Source: Rhodocyclales bacterium (GTDB taxonomy: Bacteria > Pseudomonadota > Gammaproteobacteria > Burkholderiales > Rhodocyclaceae). Taken from it: DNA of 64,000 nucleotides. The stretch covers positions 90,535 to 154,534 of the forward strand of contig JAPLQX010000019.1 of assembly GCA_026399435.1 (NCBI GenBank), given 5' to 3'. The translations under genes and the position numbers were made by a program. The notes under the pieces are model-generated. The model did no database searches and was not told where the DNA came from. It was given only the letters and a program-made list of their open reading frames with translations. Numbering within the stretch: the stretch's first letter is position 1; the number at the start of each line of letters is the position of its first letter. Below, one piece after another: positions 1 through 7,827 of this stretch.

Positions 1-333
1 ACCGTCGACGTCGAGGTCGATTTCGAGATGCCGGCGACGGGCAACCTGCTGGTCGGCTACAGCGCCGATGTCGAGATCGTGCTCGACACGCGCACCAATG
101 TGCTGCGGGTGCCGACGGCGGCGCTGATCGAGGGCGGTCGCGTGATGGTGCTGAACTTGGACACCGGCAAGCTCGAAGAGCGCAAGGTCAAGACCGGGAC
201 CGCCAACTGGGAGTTCACGGAAATCGTCGAAGGGCTGACCGAGGGTGAGCGCATCGTCACCTCGCTGGAGCGCGAGGGCGTGAAAGTCGGCGCCAGGGCC
301 ACGGCGGCTACGGCGGACGAAAAATCGAAATAG
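1..333 (+). CDS. Efflux periplasmic adaptor (MacA/HlyD-type), 3' end
   Basis: Partial gene: the reading frame is open from the first base of the window, and only the last 110 residues are present. The segment has the beta-barrel and membrane-proximal pattern of RND/MacA adaptor subunits: a GxSADVEIVLDT stretch, then VLRVPTAALIEGG, and near the end the EIVEGLTEGERIVTS segment typical of this family's C-terminus. Such adaptors bridge an inner-membrane pump to an outer-membrane channel. The stop is one base before the ATG of the ATPase gene, so this is one operon with the ATPase and two permeases downstream, which supports a MacA-like role. The substrate cannot be told. Confidence 0.85.
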   Translation, partial: TVDVEVDFEMPATGNLLVGYSADVEIVLDTRTNVLRVPTAALIEGGRVMVLNLDTGKLEERKVKTGTANWEFTEIVEGLTEGERIVTSLEREGVKVGARATAATADEKSK

Positions 334-334
334 C

Positions 335-1177
335 ATGAGCGTAATCCAGCTTGCCGGCATCGAGCGCGTCTTCCATCTGGGCGACAGCGTGGTGCATGCG
401 TTGACCGGCCTCGACGTCGGCATCGAGGCCGGCGAATACGTGGCGATCATGGGGCCGTCGGGTTCCGGCAAGTCCACGCTGCTGAACCTGCTGGGCCTGC
501 TCGATAGGCCCGATGCCGGCTCCTATCATCTCGAAGGCCGCGATGTGACCACGCTGTCGCCGGACGAACAGGCCGCCGTGCGCAGCCACCGGATCGGCTT
601 CGTGTTCCAGAGCTTTCATCTGGTGCCGCGCCTGACGGCCGCGGAGAACATCGCCCTGCCCATGATGCTGGCCGGCATCCCGGCGGCGGAGCGGGCACAG
701 CGGGTGGCGCAGGCGCTCAAGGATTTCGGCCTCGACCAGCGCGCCGACCATCGCCCCGACCAGCTTTCCGGCGGCCAACGGCAGCGCGTCGCCATCGCCC
801 GCGCGACCATCATGCAGCCCGCCGTGCTGCTGGCCGACGAGCCGACCGGCAACCTCGACCGCGCTACCGGCGATGAAGTCATCCACTTGCTGGAAGTCCT
901 CAACGAACGCGGCATGACCCTGATCATCGTCACCCATGACCCGAAAATCGGCACGCGGGCGCGGCGGCAACTGATGATGGAAGATGGCGAGTTGAGGCAT
1001 GACAGCGCCTCAACTCGCCTTCGGCAATTGGACGACAATCCCCCCGGCCCCCTTTCCGGGATGCCCGCCGCGAAGCGGAATCCCGGGTACGCAGAGCGAG
1101 GGGGTGACGGTGTTTCGCCGGCTGCGCCGGCCCCGGGGACGCCAAGTCCGCCGTTGGCGGATCCGGCAGCGAGCTGA
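335..1177 (+). CDS. MacB-like ABC transporter ATP-binding protein with repeat-derived C-terminal tail
   Basis: A 280-residue ATPase of the MacB/LolD class. Walker A is GPSGSGKST (about residues 40-48), the signature is LSGGQRQRVAIARA (about 146-159), and Walker B is [12 protein letters not shown] (about 165-176). It should power the two FtsX permeases encoded directly downstream. The family normally ends close to the RQLMMEDGELRHD segment at about residue 225. Here the frame runs on for about 50 Pro/Gly/Ala-rich residues encoded by dispersed repeats (a family C element interrupted by a family A-type copy, 1038-1112 and beyond). The tail looks acquired by repeat insertion and is unlikely to be part of the fold. 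Confidence 0.92.
   Translation: MSVIQLAGIERVFHLGDSVVHALTGLDVGIEAGEYVAIMGPSGSGKSTLLNLLGLLDRPDAGSYHLEGRDVTTLSPDEQAAVRSHRIGFVFQSFHLVPRLTAAENIALPMMLAGIPAAERAQRVAQALKDFGLDQRADHRPDQLSGGQRQRVAIARATIMQPAVLLADEPTGNLDRATGDEVIHLLEVLNERGMTLIIVTHDPKIGTRARRQLMMEDGELRHDSASTRLRQLDDNPPGPLSGMPAAKRNPGYAERGGDGVSPAAPAPGTPSPPLADPAAS
1038..1137 (+). repeat. Dispersed element C, interrupted by an element A-type copy, inside the ATPase gene
   Basis: Bases 1038-1060 and 1099-1112 match the two halves of element C seen at 30111 (CCCCCCGGCCCCCTT and GGGGGTGACGGTG). In between, 1069-1100 is an A-type copy (GCGGAATCCCGGGTACGCAG) nearly identical to the one in dnaX at 44781. The following TTCGCCGGCTGCGCCGGCC is a hairpin matching the second hairpin of the lolD copy (TTCGCCGCTGCGCGGTTCC), with stem changes. 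The arrangement suggests that an A-type element inserted into a C element. Confidence 0.75.
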
Positions 1178-1186
1178 GGCGACGCC

Positions 1187-2398
1187 ATGCGCAACGCCGA
1201 CGTCCTGCGTTTTGCCCGCGATGCGGCGGCCGGCTATCCGCTGCGCACCGCGCTCTCGGTGCTCGCCATGGCCATCGGCGTGGCGGCGGTGGTGGTGCTG
1301 ACCTCGCTGGGTGACGGTGCGCGCCGCTACGTGGTCGAACAGTTTTCCTCTCTCGGCAGCAACCTGGTCATCGTCCTGCCCGGACGCTCGGCCACCGGCG
1401 GTTTCAGCCCGGCCAATGCGGTCACCACCACGCCGCGCGACCTGACGGTGGACGATGCATTTGCGCTGACCCGGCTGTCCTCGGTGCGGCGCGTGGCACC
1501 GCTGGCCGCGGGCAACTCGGAGATCAAGGCCAACGGGCGACTGCGGGAAGTCGTGGTGGCCGGCACCGCCTCGACCTATTTCGAGATTCGCAGCTTCAAG
1601 ATGGCGCAGGGGGCTTTCCTGCCGGAAGCCGACTGGAGCCGCGGCGCGCCGGTGGCCGTGATCGGCGGCAAGATCCAGGAGGAGATTTTTGGCGGCCGTT
1701 CGGCAGTCGGGGAAGTCATTCGGCTCGGTGACCGGCGCCTGCGCATCGTCGGCGTGCTGAAGGCCACCGGCCAGGGGGTGGGGGGCATGAACACCGACGA
1801 GGTGATCTTCGTCCCCGTCAGCATCGCCCAGAGCCTGTTCAATACCCATACTCTGTTTCGTGTCCTGATCGAGGCCAGGAGCCGCGACGAGATAGCGGCG
1901 GTCAAGCGCGAGGTGACAGCCTTGCTAAAGGCCCGCCATGGCGGTGAGGAAGACATCACGGTGATTACCCAGGATGCCGTGCTCGCTACCTTCGACAAGC
2001 TGCTGCGCGCGCTGACCGCCGGGGTGGCGGGCATCGCCGCGATCAGCCTGGCCGTGGCCGGCATTCTGGTGATGAACGTGATGCTGGTGGCGGTGACCCA
2101 GCGCACGGCGGAGATCGGCCTGCTCAAGGCGCTAGGCGCGCGCGGCGCCACGATCCGCGACGCCTTCCTGGCCGAAGCGGCGATGATTTCACTGGCCGGC
2201 GCGCTGACCGGATACGGCCTCGGCCTTTTCGGCGCCTTCGTCCTGCGCCAGATTTACCCGGTGTTTCCCGCCTATCCGCCTGACTGGGCCGTGATCGCGG
2301 CACTTGCCACGGCGCTTACGACCGGCCTGCTGTTCGGCATCATGCCGGCACGGCGCGCGGCCCGGCTTGATCCGGTACAAGCCCTGATGAAACATTGA
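1187..2398 (+). CDS. ABC transporter permease, FtsX/MacB family (first copy)
   Basis: A 403-residue inner-membrane permease with MacB topology. One N-terminal membrane segment (ALSVLAMAIGVAAVVVLTSL, about residues 23-42) is followed by a large periplasmic core domain (about 50-270) and three C-terminal membrane segments with the FtsX signature TAEIGLLKALGARGATIRDAFL (about 305-326). It ends in the typical PARRAARLDPVQAL. It lies 9 bases after the ATPase stop. Unlike canonical MacB, ATPase and permease are separate proteins, and a second permease follows, so the pump is probably a heterodimer of two permeases. Export of peptides, lipids or drugs is inferred from the family only. Confidence 0.92.
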   Translation: MRNADVLRFARDAAAGYPLRTALSVLAMAIGVAAVVVLTSLGDGARRYVVEQFSSLGSNLVIVLPGRSATGGFSPANAVTTTPRDLTVDDAFALTRLSSVRRVAPLAAGNSEIKANGRLREVVVAGTASTYFEIRSFKMAQGAFLPEADWSRGAPVAVIGGKIQEEIFGGRSAVGEVIRLGDRRLRIVGVLKATGQGVGGMNTDEVIFVPVSIAQSLFNTHTLFRVLIEARSRDEIAAVKREVTALLKARHGGEEDITVITQDAVLATFDKLLRALTAGVAGIAAISLAVAGILVMNVMLVAVTQRTAEIGLLKALGARGATIRDAFLAEAAMISLAGALTGYGLGLFGAFVLRQIYPVFPAYPPDWAVIAALATALTTGLLFGIMPARRAARLDPVQALMKH

Positions 2399-2410
2399 TG
2401 AAGCACTGAG

Positions 2411-3610
2411 ATGCTGCTCGCCGACTCCCTCACCCTCGCCATCCGCGCCATCAGCGCCCAGCGCCTGCGCAGCTTCCTGACCCTGCTTGGCATCGCCGTC
2501 GGCATCGCCGCGGTGATCCTGCTGACTTCTATCGGCGAGGGCATCCACCGCTACGTGCTGTCCGAGTTCACCCAGTTCGGCACCAATGTCGTCGGCATCC
2601 ATCCGGGACGCACCAAGACCGGCGGCGTGACGTCCGGCCTGCCCAGCAGCGCCCGGCCGCTGTCGCTGGAGGACGCCGAGGCGCTGACGCGGCTGCCCAA
2701 CGTGGTGGCGGGTACGCCCAGTGTCTTTGGCAATGCGGAAGTCGGCGGCAACGGTCGCCTGCGGCGCGTCGTGGTCTATGGCGTCGGCCCCGGCCTGCTC
2801 ACCGTGTTCAGGGCCAAGGTGCGCAGCGGCCAGTTCCTGCCGGCGGACGAGGCCGGCAGCGCCCGTGCCCAGGTGGTGCTCGGTCCCAAGCTGAAGAACG
2901 AACTGTTCGGCGCCGAGAATGCGCTCGGCGCGCGGCTTCGCATCGGCGGCCTGCAATTTCGCGTGATCGGCATCATGGAACCCAAGGGCCAGTTTCTCGG
3001 CATTGATCTCGACGACACGGCCTACGTCCCGGCGGCACGCGCCCTCGAACTGTTCAATCGCGAGGGCCTCAACGAAATCAACCTCTCCGTGGCCGAGGGG
3101 GTGCCCGCCGCGAGCGTGGTAGCGGCGGCCAAGGAGGTGATCAAGGCCCGCCACGGCAGCGAGGACGTCACCATCATCAGCCAGGAGGAAATGATGAGCA
3201 CGATGTCGAACATCCTCGACGTGCTGACCATGGCCGTCGGCGCGCTGGGCGGCATCTCGCTGCTGGTCGGCGGCGTCGGCATCGTCACCATCATGACCAT
3301 CGCCGTGACCGAACGCACCAACGAGATCGGCCTGCTGGTCGCGCTCGGCGCGCGGCGACAGACCATCCTCGGCCTCTTCCTCGGCGAAGCCGTGGCGCTC
3401 GCCGCGATCGGCGGGTTGGTCGGCCTGTTGCTGGGTATCGGCCTGGCGCAGACGATCAGCTTCTTCGTCCCGGCCCTGCCGGTGCATACGCCGATGTCAT
3501 TCGTGCTGCTGGCGGAGGCCTTGGCGGCCGCCATCGGGCTGGCCGCAGGCGTGCTACCCGCGCGGCGCGCGGCCCTGCTCGATCCGGTGGAGGCGCTGCG
3601 GACGGAGTGA
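2411..3610 (+). CDS. ABC transporter permease, FtsX/MacB family (second copy)
   Basis: A 399-residue paralogue of the preceding permease with the same layout: N-terminal membrane segment (SFLTLLGIAVGIAAVILLTSI), periplasmic MacB core, three C-terminal membrane segments with TNEIGLLVALGARRQTILGLFL, and the ending PARRAALLDPVEALRTE. It starts 12 bases after the first permease ends. Similar length and shared motifs indicate tandem duplication and divergence, so the two probably pair in one transporter with the ATPase at 335. The gene ends the operon. About 100 bases later the composition drops to the AT-richer accessory block. Confidence 0.92.
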   Translation: MLLADSLTLAIRAISAQRLRSFLTLLGIAVGIAAVILLTSIGEGIHRYVLSEFTQFGTNVVGIHPGRTKTGGVTSGLPSSARPLSLEDAEALTRLPNVVAGTPSVFGNAEVGGNGRLRRVVVYGVGPGLLTVFRAKVRSGQFLPADEAGSARAQVVLGPKLKNELFGAENALGARLRIGGLQFRVIGIMEPKGQFLGIDLDDTAYVPAARALELFNREGLNEINLSVAEGVPAASVVAAAKEVIKARHGSEDVTIISQEEMMSTMSNILDVLTMAVGALGGISLLVGGVGIVTIMTIAVTERTNEIGLLVALGARRQTILGLFLGEAVALAAIGGLVGLLLGIGLAQTISFFVPALPVHTPMSFVLLAEALAAAIGLAAGVLPARRAALLDPVEALRTE

Positions 3611-3716
3611 AGCGGGAGGGGGTGGCGTCCAATCCCAGATGACTCGCGTCGCAGCGGGGGACTTTGCCGGGTTAAGACTGAGGTTAAACCGATTTGTTTG
3701 ACCTACCCAGCGATTG

Positions 3717-4994
3717 TCAAATCATTCCACAAGCGGAAAGATAATCGTCCCGGTCATCCGGTTTGAGTTCTGAAGAATCTTTCAGCCCAAGTCGAAGTTC
3801 CAGGCACGTCCGAATCCTTTGCCGCCCCGACCCAGATGCATTCTGGAAGAACGCCCCGGAGAAATTGATCAGTGCTGCCTCCTTCAATCGCGCTGCAAAA
3901 AACTTTTCGCTCAAATCTTTTGCTGCAAATCCTTCGGCCGCCAACTTCCTTAACAGGTCGAACAGCGCTTGCAAACCGACCGTTTTGACAATGAAAGAGT
4001 TCAGGCTTGCCTGGCTCCAAATCATTTCCTCTACCACGCACAAAAAGTTCTTCACAGTTGCCAATAAGACTATGTCATTTCCATCCAAATAAACGGATCG
4101 AAGTGGCGCATTGTCCCCTGGTCCTTCCGTCAATACGGAACGTCGTCTTGCGCTTCCTTTGCACTTCAACAGAGTGGTGCTGTCTCTCTTGGGATTTTGA
4201 GATACAAGGCGAGCAATTCCTTCAACGACGGTAGCCATCGAAATCATCCAACGTCCTTCGCGCTTTGCCTCCGACCGCGACGGCATGAAATCGTTCTCAG
4301 CTGCCACGAGTATCCTGTCGTGCAGCGGAGAATCTTTTTCCGCATTCAGTTTCCGCGCAAGAAACACCGCCAACTTGTCCGGACTCCACGACTCAGGGGG
4401 TTCCTTGTCAATGTTGTATCCGAAAAGGTCATACGTGAGACTCTTGGGGACGGGCTTTTGTGTCGAATTGATTGTCGCGAAAAGAAACGCTTGGTAGGGC
4501 TTTGGTAGGTCGAGAAATACCGAACAAACCAACTCTGTGTCTAAGCGGTCAGGTCTCTCCGCAAAGTTGAATCCGAAAAGACGATGCTGCCCGTCGATTA
4601 TCGGGGCCAATTTCTTTTCGCTGGGCACGACGAGAAAATGAGTTTCACCATCCGGAGAATCGGGGTCATTTTTGGTCGCTATTATCCAGCGATCTGACTC
4701 CTCTTCAATAAGAAAACCAGTGTTCTCATCAAAATTCGGCGCCAAGATGATCGAGTTGGGAAACGCCGACTCTTCGGTATCGATGTAGGCGCCGATGTCC
4801 TTCAGTCGTGGCTCGTGAAGTTCGCGTTGAGACCCTTCCAGCACGTAGGTTTTCTTGTCGTCGTCTCGCGTGGCTCGAAGGCGGTCACTATATGCGGTAT
4901 CGAGAAGCACGCGCGCCGGCAACGAAACGACGTAGAAGACGCCAATTGGCTGCTTGACTCGCAATGCTGGAACTTTGATGGGGTACGTCGGCAT
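3717..4994 (-). CDS. dndB: DGQHR-domain protein, DndB-like
   Basis: A 425-residue protein with the hallmark IIDGQHRLFGF motif (about residues 133-143), which defines the DGQHR family that includes DndB, the transcriptional regulator of DNA phosphorothioation clusters. The N-terminus (VKQPIGVFYVVSLPARVLL) and the QAFLFATINSTQKPV segment after the motif also fit. It is the last gene of a three-gene minus-strand run: a dndD fragment fused to yeaD, then a dndE-like gene, with its start 4 bases past the stop of the dndE-like gene. Base composition is visibly more AT-rich than the flanks, consistent with horizontal acquisition. No dndC is present in the window, so it may be an orphan or relic. dndB itself is not certain, because other DGQHR proteins exist. 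Confidence 0.72.
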   Translation of the reverse strand: MPTYPIKVPALRVKQPIGVFYVVSLPARVLLDTAYSDRLRATRDDDKKTYVLEGSQRELHEPRLKDIGAYIDTEESAFPNSIILAPNFDENTGFLIEEESDRWIIATKNDPDSPDGETHFLVVPSEKKLAPIIDGQHRLFGFNFAERPDRLDTELVCSVFLDLPKPYQAFLFATINSTQKPVPKSLTYDLFGYNIDKEPPESWSPDKLAVFLARKLNAEKDSPLHDRILVAAENDFMPSRSEAKREGRWMISMATVVEGIARLVSQNPKRDSTTLLKCKGSARRRSVLTEGPGDNAPLRSVYLDGNDIVLLATVKNFLCVVEEMIWSQASLNSFIVKTVGLQALFDLLRKLAAEGFAAKDLSEKFFAARLKEAALINFSGAFFQNASGSGRQRIRTCLELRLGLKDSSELKPDDRDDYLSACGMI

Positions 4995-4998
4995 TTGC

Positions 4999-5805
4999 TC
5001 ATCTCCCCGTCACGTCGAAGCCGCCCGAATTACCACTGGCGCGATCCGACGGATTTGCACCTAACGCGTCGCTCGCAATCACTACGTCGAGAAGACTTAA
5101 ATTTTTTCCATTTGCAATCCACCACAAAGCCAGTGCAGCGACGCTCCAAATCGTGCCGATAAGCAATGACGTACTTTCGCATTTCATTACACCTACCGCA
5201 TGCAGGAACGCCGGCAGTATGCATAAAACAAATGACAAGAAGGCGAATGATAGGACATACCTTCTGGAGTTCGCGTCAAGAGCGATCTGAAAAGCGGCAC
5301 CGGCCGCTATAGCTAGATAATACGTATAGATCGCCGTGATGACCCCATGCATGTTGGGTGCCTTCGTCATTTTGTATAGTTCAACCCAGATGCCAAGCCC
5401 GCCCGCACCTAGTATTGCGACGAGGAAATCCTCTCCGGCCTCGGTCCAGTCCTCCATCAAGAGTTCGATACCACGGTGCCAATGACGCTTTACCACGTTT
5501 TGCAAAGTAGCCAGATTCAATTCGGCGCGCGGATTGACCGTTCGCGTGTGCGTGAACAACAGGCCGACCCACAACGACAATTCGTTCATGCCAAAAAGCA
5601 GTTCGCCCTTAATCGTCTTTCCTTGTGCGTCTATGTTTTGCGTTGGGAAGGTGGGTTCGGACAGAGAGCGCCCCAAGGCAAGCCTCGCAACACGATAGCG
5701 AGCCGAAAGTCCCAAGTTCGATTTCAAATATTCAGTGCGCTTGTCGGCATCGGCAGAAGTCTGGAAGTTCGCCAGCAAAACGGCTTCAAGGCTGAGATCG
5801 CTCAT
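4999..5805 (-). CDS. DndE-like domain fused to a membrane domain
   Basis: A 268-residue protein. Residues about 20-125 resemble DndE, the small DNA-sulfur-modification protein: YRVARLALGRSLSEPTFP, then a KGELLFG...WVGLLF segment, and RHWHRGIELLMEDW, which parallels the conserved HLHRGIGYL ending of DndE. From about residue 128 there are roughly four hydrophobic segments (for example YLAIAAGAAFQIAL and VLSFAFLSFVLCILPAFL), which DndE itself lacks. The start overlaps the stop of the upstream yeaD-dndD chimera by 4 bases, indicating translational coupling. The DndE assignment is by pattern memory, not alignment. The membrane extension is unusual and has no obvious precedent. Confidence 0.6.
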   Translation of the reverse strand: MSDLSLEAVLLANFQTSADADKRTEYLKSNLGLSARYRVARLALGRSLSEPTFPTQNIDAQGKTIKGELLFGMNELSLWVGLLFTHTRTVNPRAELNLATLQNVVKRHWHRGIELLMEDWTEAGEDFLVAILGAGGLGIWVELYKMTKAPNMHGVITAIYTYYLAIAAGAAFQIALDANSRRYVLSFAFLSFVLCILPAFLHAVGVMKCESTSLLIGTIWSVAALALWWIANGKNLSLLDVVIASDALGANPSDRASGNSGGFDVTGR

Positions 5806-6938
5806 GCCGGGATCTCCTGAAAATAAGCGTTTTCAACCGCTGTGGTTTTGCCTACGCCATTTCCGATTTCCTGATGCTGGAGCAGGTAGGTCTTGGCTAC
5901 TGCCCCCTGCATGGAGCCATACGTCGCTCGGTCGATTTCTTTGTCCTGCGAAAGCAGAATGACCTGACGATTCTTGTCCGACACCCAATACTTGAGAATG
6001 TTGTTGCGGTGGCTACTGTCCAATCGCCCCAGCGGGGTATCGACGATCAACGGCGCTTCCAATCCTGAAATCTTTGCAAGACCTGCCAATAGGGCGGTTG
6101 CAAACACCTGATTTTCTCCGGCCGACTTGTCGAAAACTATCTCGTCCCCTTCATGGCTTAGAACGCGTGCTGTACCATTTTCGTCAATGTCGATCTTGTC
6201 CACGTGCTTTTTGTGTGCGAGTCTTTTGTAGACCTCGGTCATCGCTTCGCCCAGGTGTTTGATCTTCAATGAATACAGCTGTGGAATTAGATCGTGGATT
6301 AGATTTACCACGCGCTGCGCCTTGGCAACAACGGACTTAACCGGATTGGCGTTCAGAAACTTCTCATGTTCGCGCTGGTAGACCGCCCGTTCCTGGTTTA
6401 TGTTTGCAGATAATGCGGTAAGTTGCCGTTCCGCATCGCCCGATTCTTTCATTTTTTGATCGAGGGTATTGCTGACGGTCACCAATTGTGCGTTGAGTTT
6501 TGCAAGTGTTCCGTCGCGGTCAACACCTTCGATTCTTGCATAGCGATTTTTCAAATCACGAATTTTTCGCTGCAATTCGTCTCGCTTCGTCATCAATCCC
6601 AGAATGTCCTGGGCGCCGACCAGTTGCCACGGCACGGTGCGGGCGAAGCCGTGACCGGGGAACTGGGCGTTGCTCGGGTGCGCGCCGAACCAGGGCCAGC
6701 ATACCGGCACGCCGCCGCGGATCGACTTGCCGAGCGCAAACTTGGCAAGCTTGCTGAGCCAGATAAGCGGCGCATGGCCGGCCGGCTGGTAGCTCATGAC
6801 ATGGGCCCCCTGCAGCGCTATGCTGGCGGTGGCGTAGCGGGTAGTGATGTGCGCCACGGCGAAGGCGCCCGGTAGTTCCTCGAAGGCAAGAATGTCGGCA
6901 ATGGCGAGACGGCGATTCAGTTCAGCGACTTGGCTCAT
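5802..6938 (-). CDS. Chimeric gene: N-terminus of D-hexose-6-phosphate mutarotase (YeaD) joined in frame to C-terminus of DndD
   Basis: A 378-residue fusion. Residues 1 to about 111 are the start of a YeaD-type aldose-1-epimerase (GAHVMSYQPAGHAPLIWLS, SIRGGVPVCWPWFGAH, HGFARTVPWQLV). From about residue 112 the protein becomes the C-terminal part of an SMC-like DndD ATPase: a long coiled coil, the signature-like DKSAGENQVFATALLAGLA, and the Walker B/D-loop LIVDTPLGRLDSSHR followed by RQVILLSQDKEID. The mutarotase lacks its catalytic C-terminal two thirds, and DndD lacks its Walker A half, so neither activity is expected. The junction lies near 6600-6612. Composition changes there from GC-rich to AT-rich. 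A deletion that joined a resident gene to an imported island is the simplest reading. Confidence 0.8.
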   Translation of the reverse strand: MSQVAELNRRLAIADILAFEELPGAFAVAHITTRYATASIALQGAHVMSYQPAGHAPLIWLSKLAKFALGKSIRGGVPVCWPWFGAHPSNAQFPGHGFARTVPWQLVGAQDILGLMTKRDELQRKIRDLKNRYARIEGVDRDGTLAKLNAQLVTVSNTLDQKMKESGDAERQLTALSANINQERAVYQREHEKFLNANPVKSVVAKAQRVVNLIHDLIPQLYSLKIKHLGEAMTEVYKRLAHKKHVDKIDIDENGTARVLSHEGDEIVFDKSAGENQVFATALLAGLAKISGLEAPLIVDTPLGRLDSSHRNNILKYWVSDKNRQVILLSQDKEIDRATYGSMQGAVAKTYLLQHQEIGNGVGKTTAVENAYFQEIPA

Positions 6939-7152
6939 GGGGATGGTTCCGGGAAAAAAAGGGCTAAAAAATTGTTGGACTCATGGGCGATATGATAGCC
7001 ACCGCTCAAAGGGATCGAATTCGGTTTTGTTTCGACAACATTGGTCGTTCCCCAAGCGTAGGCGCTGGCGGGACAGCGATTCATGTTCTTATGGAAATCA
7101 ATGCGAACCCGACCCATTATGGCTACAAGAATGGCGACGGATGGCTGCCAGC
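6939..7152. other. Intergenic stretch between yeaD start and the antitoxin gene; nothing recognised
   Basis: About 210 bases between the 5' end of the chimeric gene and the 3' end of the antitoxin gene. The bases just upstream of the yeaD ATG contain a purine tract (read on the minus strand as a T-rich run followed by CGGAACC) but no convincing promoter. A plus-strand open frame at 6983-7294 has no recognisable domain and runs antisense into the antitoxin gene. I treat this as a scar between two acquired segments. Confidence 0.4.
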
Positions 7153-7413
7153 CTACGCCGCACGCTCAAGCGAAACCTCCCAGCCGGGAAACACCAGCAC
7201 GGCGGGATGGCACTTGAGGGCTCGAGCAAGAACCTTCGCACGCTCGACACCCAGATTCACTCGACCGTTCTCGATGGCCGAGATAGTGGCTTGAGGGATG
7301 CTGCTGAGTTCGGAAAGCTGGCTCTGTGTGAGTTCCTGGAGTTCGCGCAGGATACGAACAGACTCGCCCACAGAGACCTCAACTCGCTTTTTCGCCGGAC
7401 GGAACTCTTTCAT
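7153..7413 (-). CDS. higA: HigA-type antitoxin, XRE-family helix-turn-helix protein
   Basis: An 86-residue DNA-binding protein with a Xre helix-turn-helix: LRELQELTQSQLSELSSIPQ, then ATISAIENGRVNLGVERA, the recognition-helix region. It is encoded directly after the toxin gene, as in higBA modules. The start chosen is the ATG at 7413-7411, one base after the toxin stop and preceded by AGGAG about 10 bases upstream. A longer frame from 7452 overlaps the toxin and is less likely. The protein should neutralise the toxin and repress the shared promoter at 7705-7734. Confidence 0.85.
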   Translation of the reverse strand: MKEFRPAKKRVEVSVGESVRILRELQELTQSQLSELSSIPQATISAIENGRVNLGVERAKVLARALKCHPAVLVFPGWEVSLERAA

Positions 7414-7414
7414 T

Positions 7415-7699
7415 TCATGGTCTCCTGTAATCGTGGGCGGTAACTTGCACAACCTGGATCAGCAACACATTGGCAATAACCCGGTAAATCACCCGCCATT
7501 GAAGGCCGAGCCGGGAAGACCGATAGCCTTTCCACTCACCAGACAGAGCTTCGTCGTGGAACCCCTTGATGGCTCGCAATCCGGGTGGCCCCGACACTCT
7601 GGCAATGTCTTTCCATATCTCGTAGCGTTTCAGAACCTCAATAGGTGTGGAAGCCGAGAGTTGCTTGTCGACGCGACGGTGTTCTTCGATCTGCCACAT
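7415..7699 (-). CDS. higB: HigB/RelE-family toxin
   Basis: A 94-residue protein of the RelE/ParE fold with the pattern LKRYEIWKDIARVSGPPGLR, then GEWKGYRSSRLGLQWRVIYR, and the final strand LLIQVVQVTAHDYRR. Proteins of this family are mostly ribosome-dependent mRNA interferases. Toxin-first order and the following Xre antitoxin identify a HigBA-like pair. The ATG lies only about 6 bases downstream of a good -10 box (7705-7710), so the mRNA may be leaderless or nearly so. No Shine-Dalgarno can lie between promoter and start. Confidence 0.85.
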   Translation of the reverse strand: MWQIEEHRRVDKQLSASTPIEVLKRYEIWKDIARVSGPPGLRAIKGFHDEALSGEWKGYRSSRLGLQWRVIYRVIANVLLIQVVQVTAHDYRRP

Positions 7700-7704
7700 A
7701 GCCT

Positions 7705-7734
7705 ATTATGTATATACCAATAATGGTATGTCAA
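7705..7734 (-). promoter_or_regulatory. Promoter and operator of the toxin-antitoxin pair
   Basis: Read on the minus strand, a perfect -35 TTGACA (7734-7729) is separated by 18 bases from CATAAT (7710-7705). Between them, overlapping the -35, is the inverted repeat ATACCA-N4-TGGTAT (7714-7729). An operator placed inside the promoter fits autorepression by the Xre antitoxin. The sequence is AT-rich against its surroundings. Confidence 0.7.
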
Positions 7735-7827
7735 GTGCGCTCGTTGGCGAATGCGGCGAGACAGAGCAATGCCCACCACGCGTAGAATTCATAAATTTGG
7801 AATATTCGATTGGTAAGCTCGCACACC

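Noticed and set aside
6983..7294. Plus-strand 103-codon frame between yeaD and the toxin-antitoxin pair
   Set aside because: It runs antisense over the antitoxin gene, has no good ribosome-binding site and no recognisable domain.
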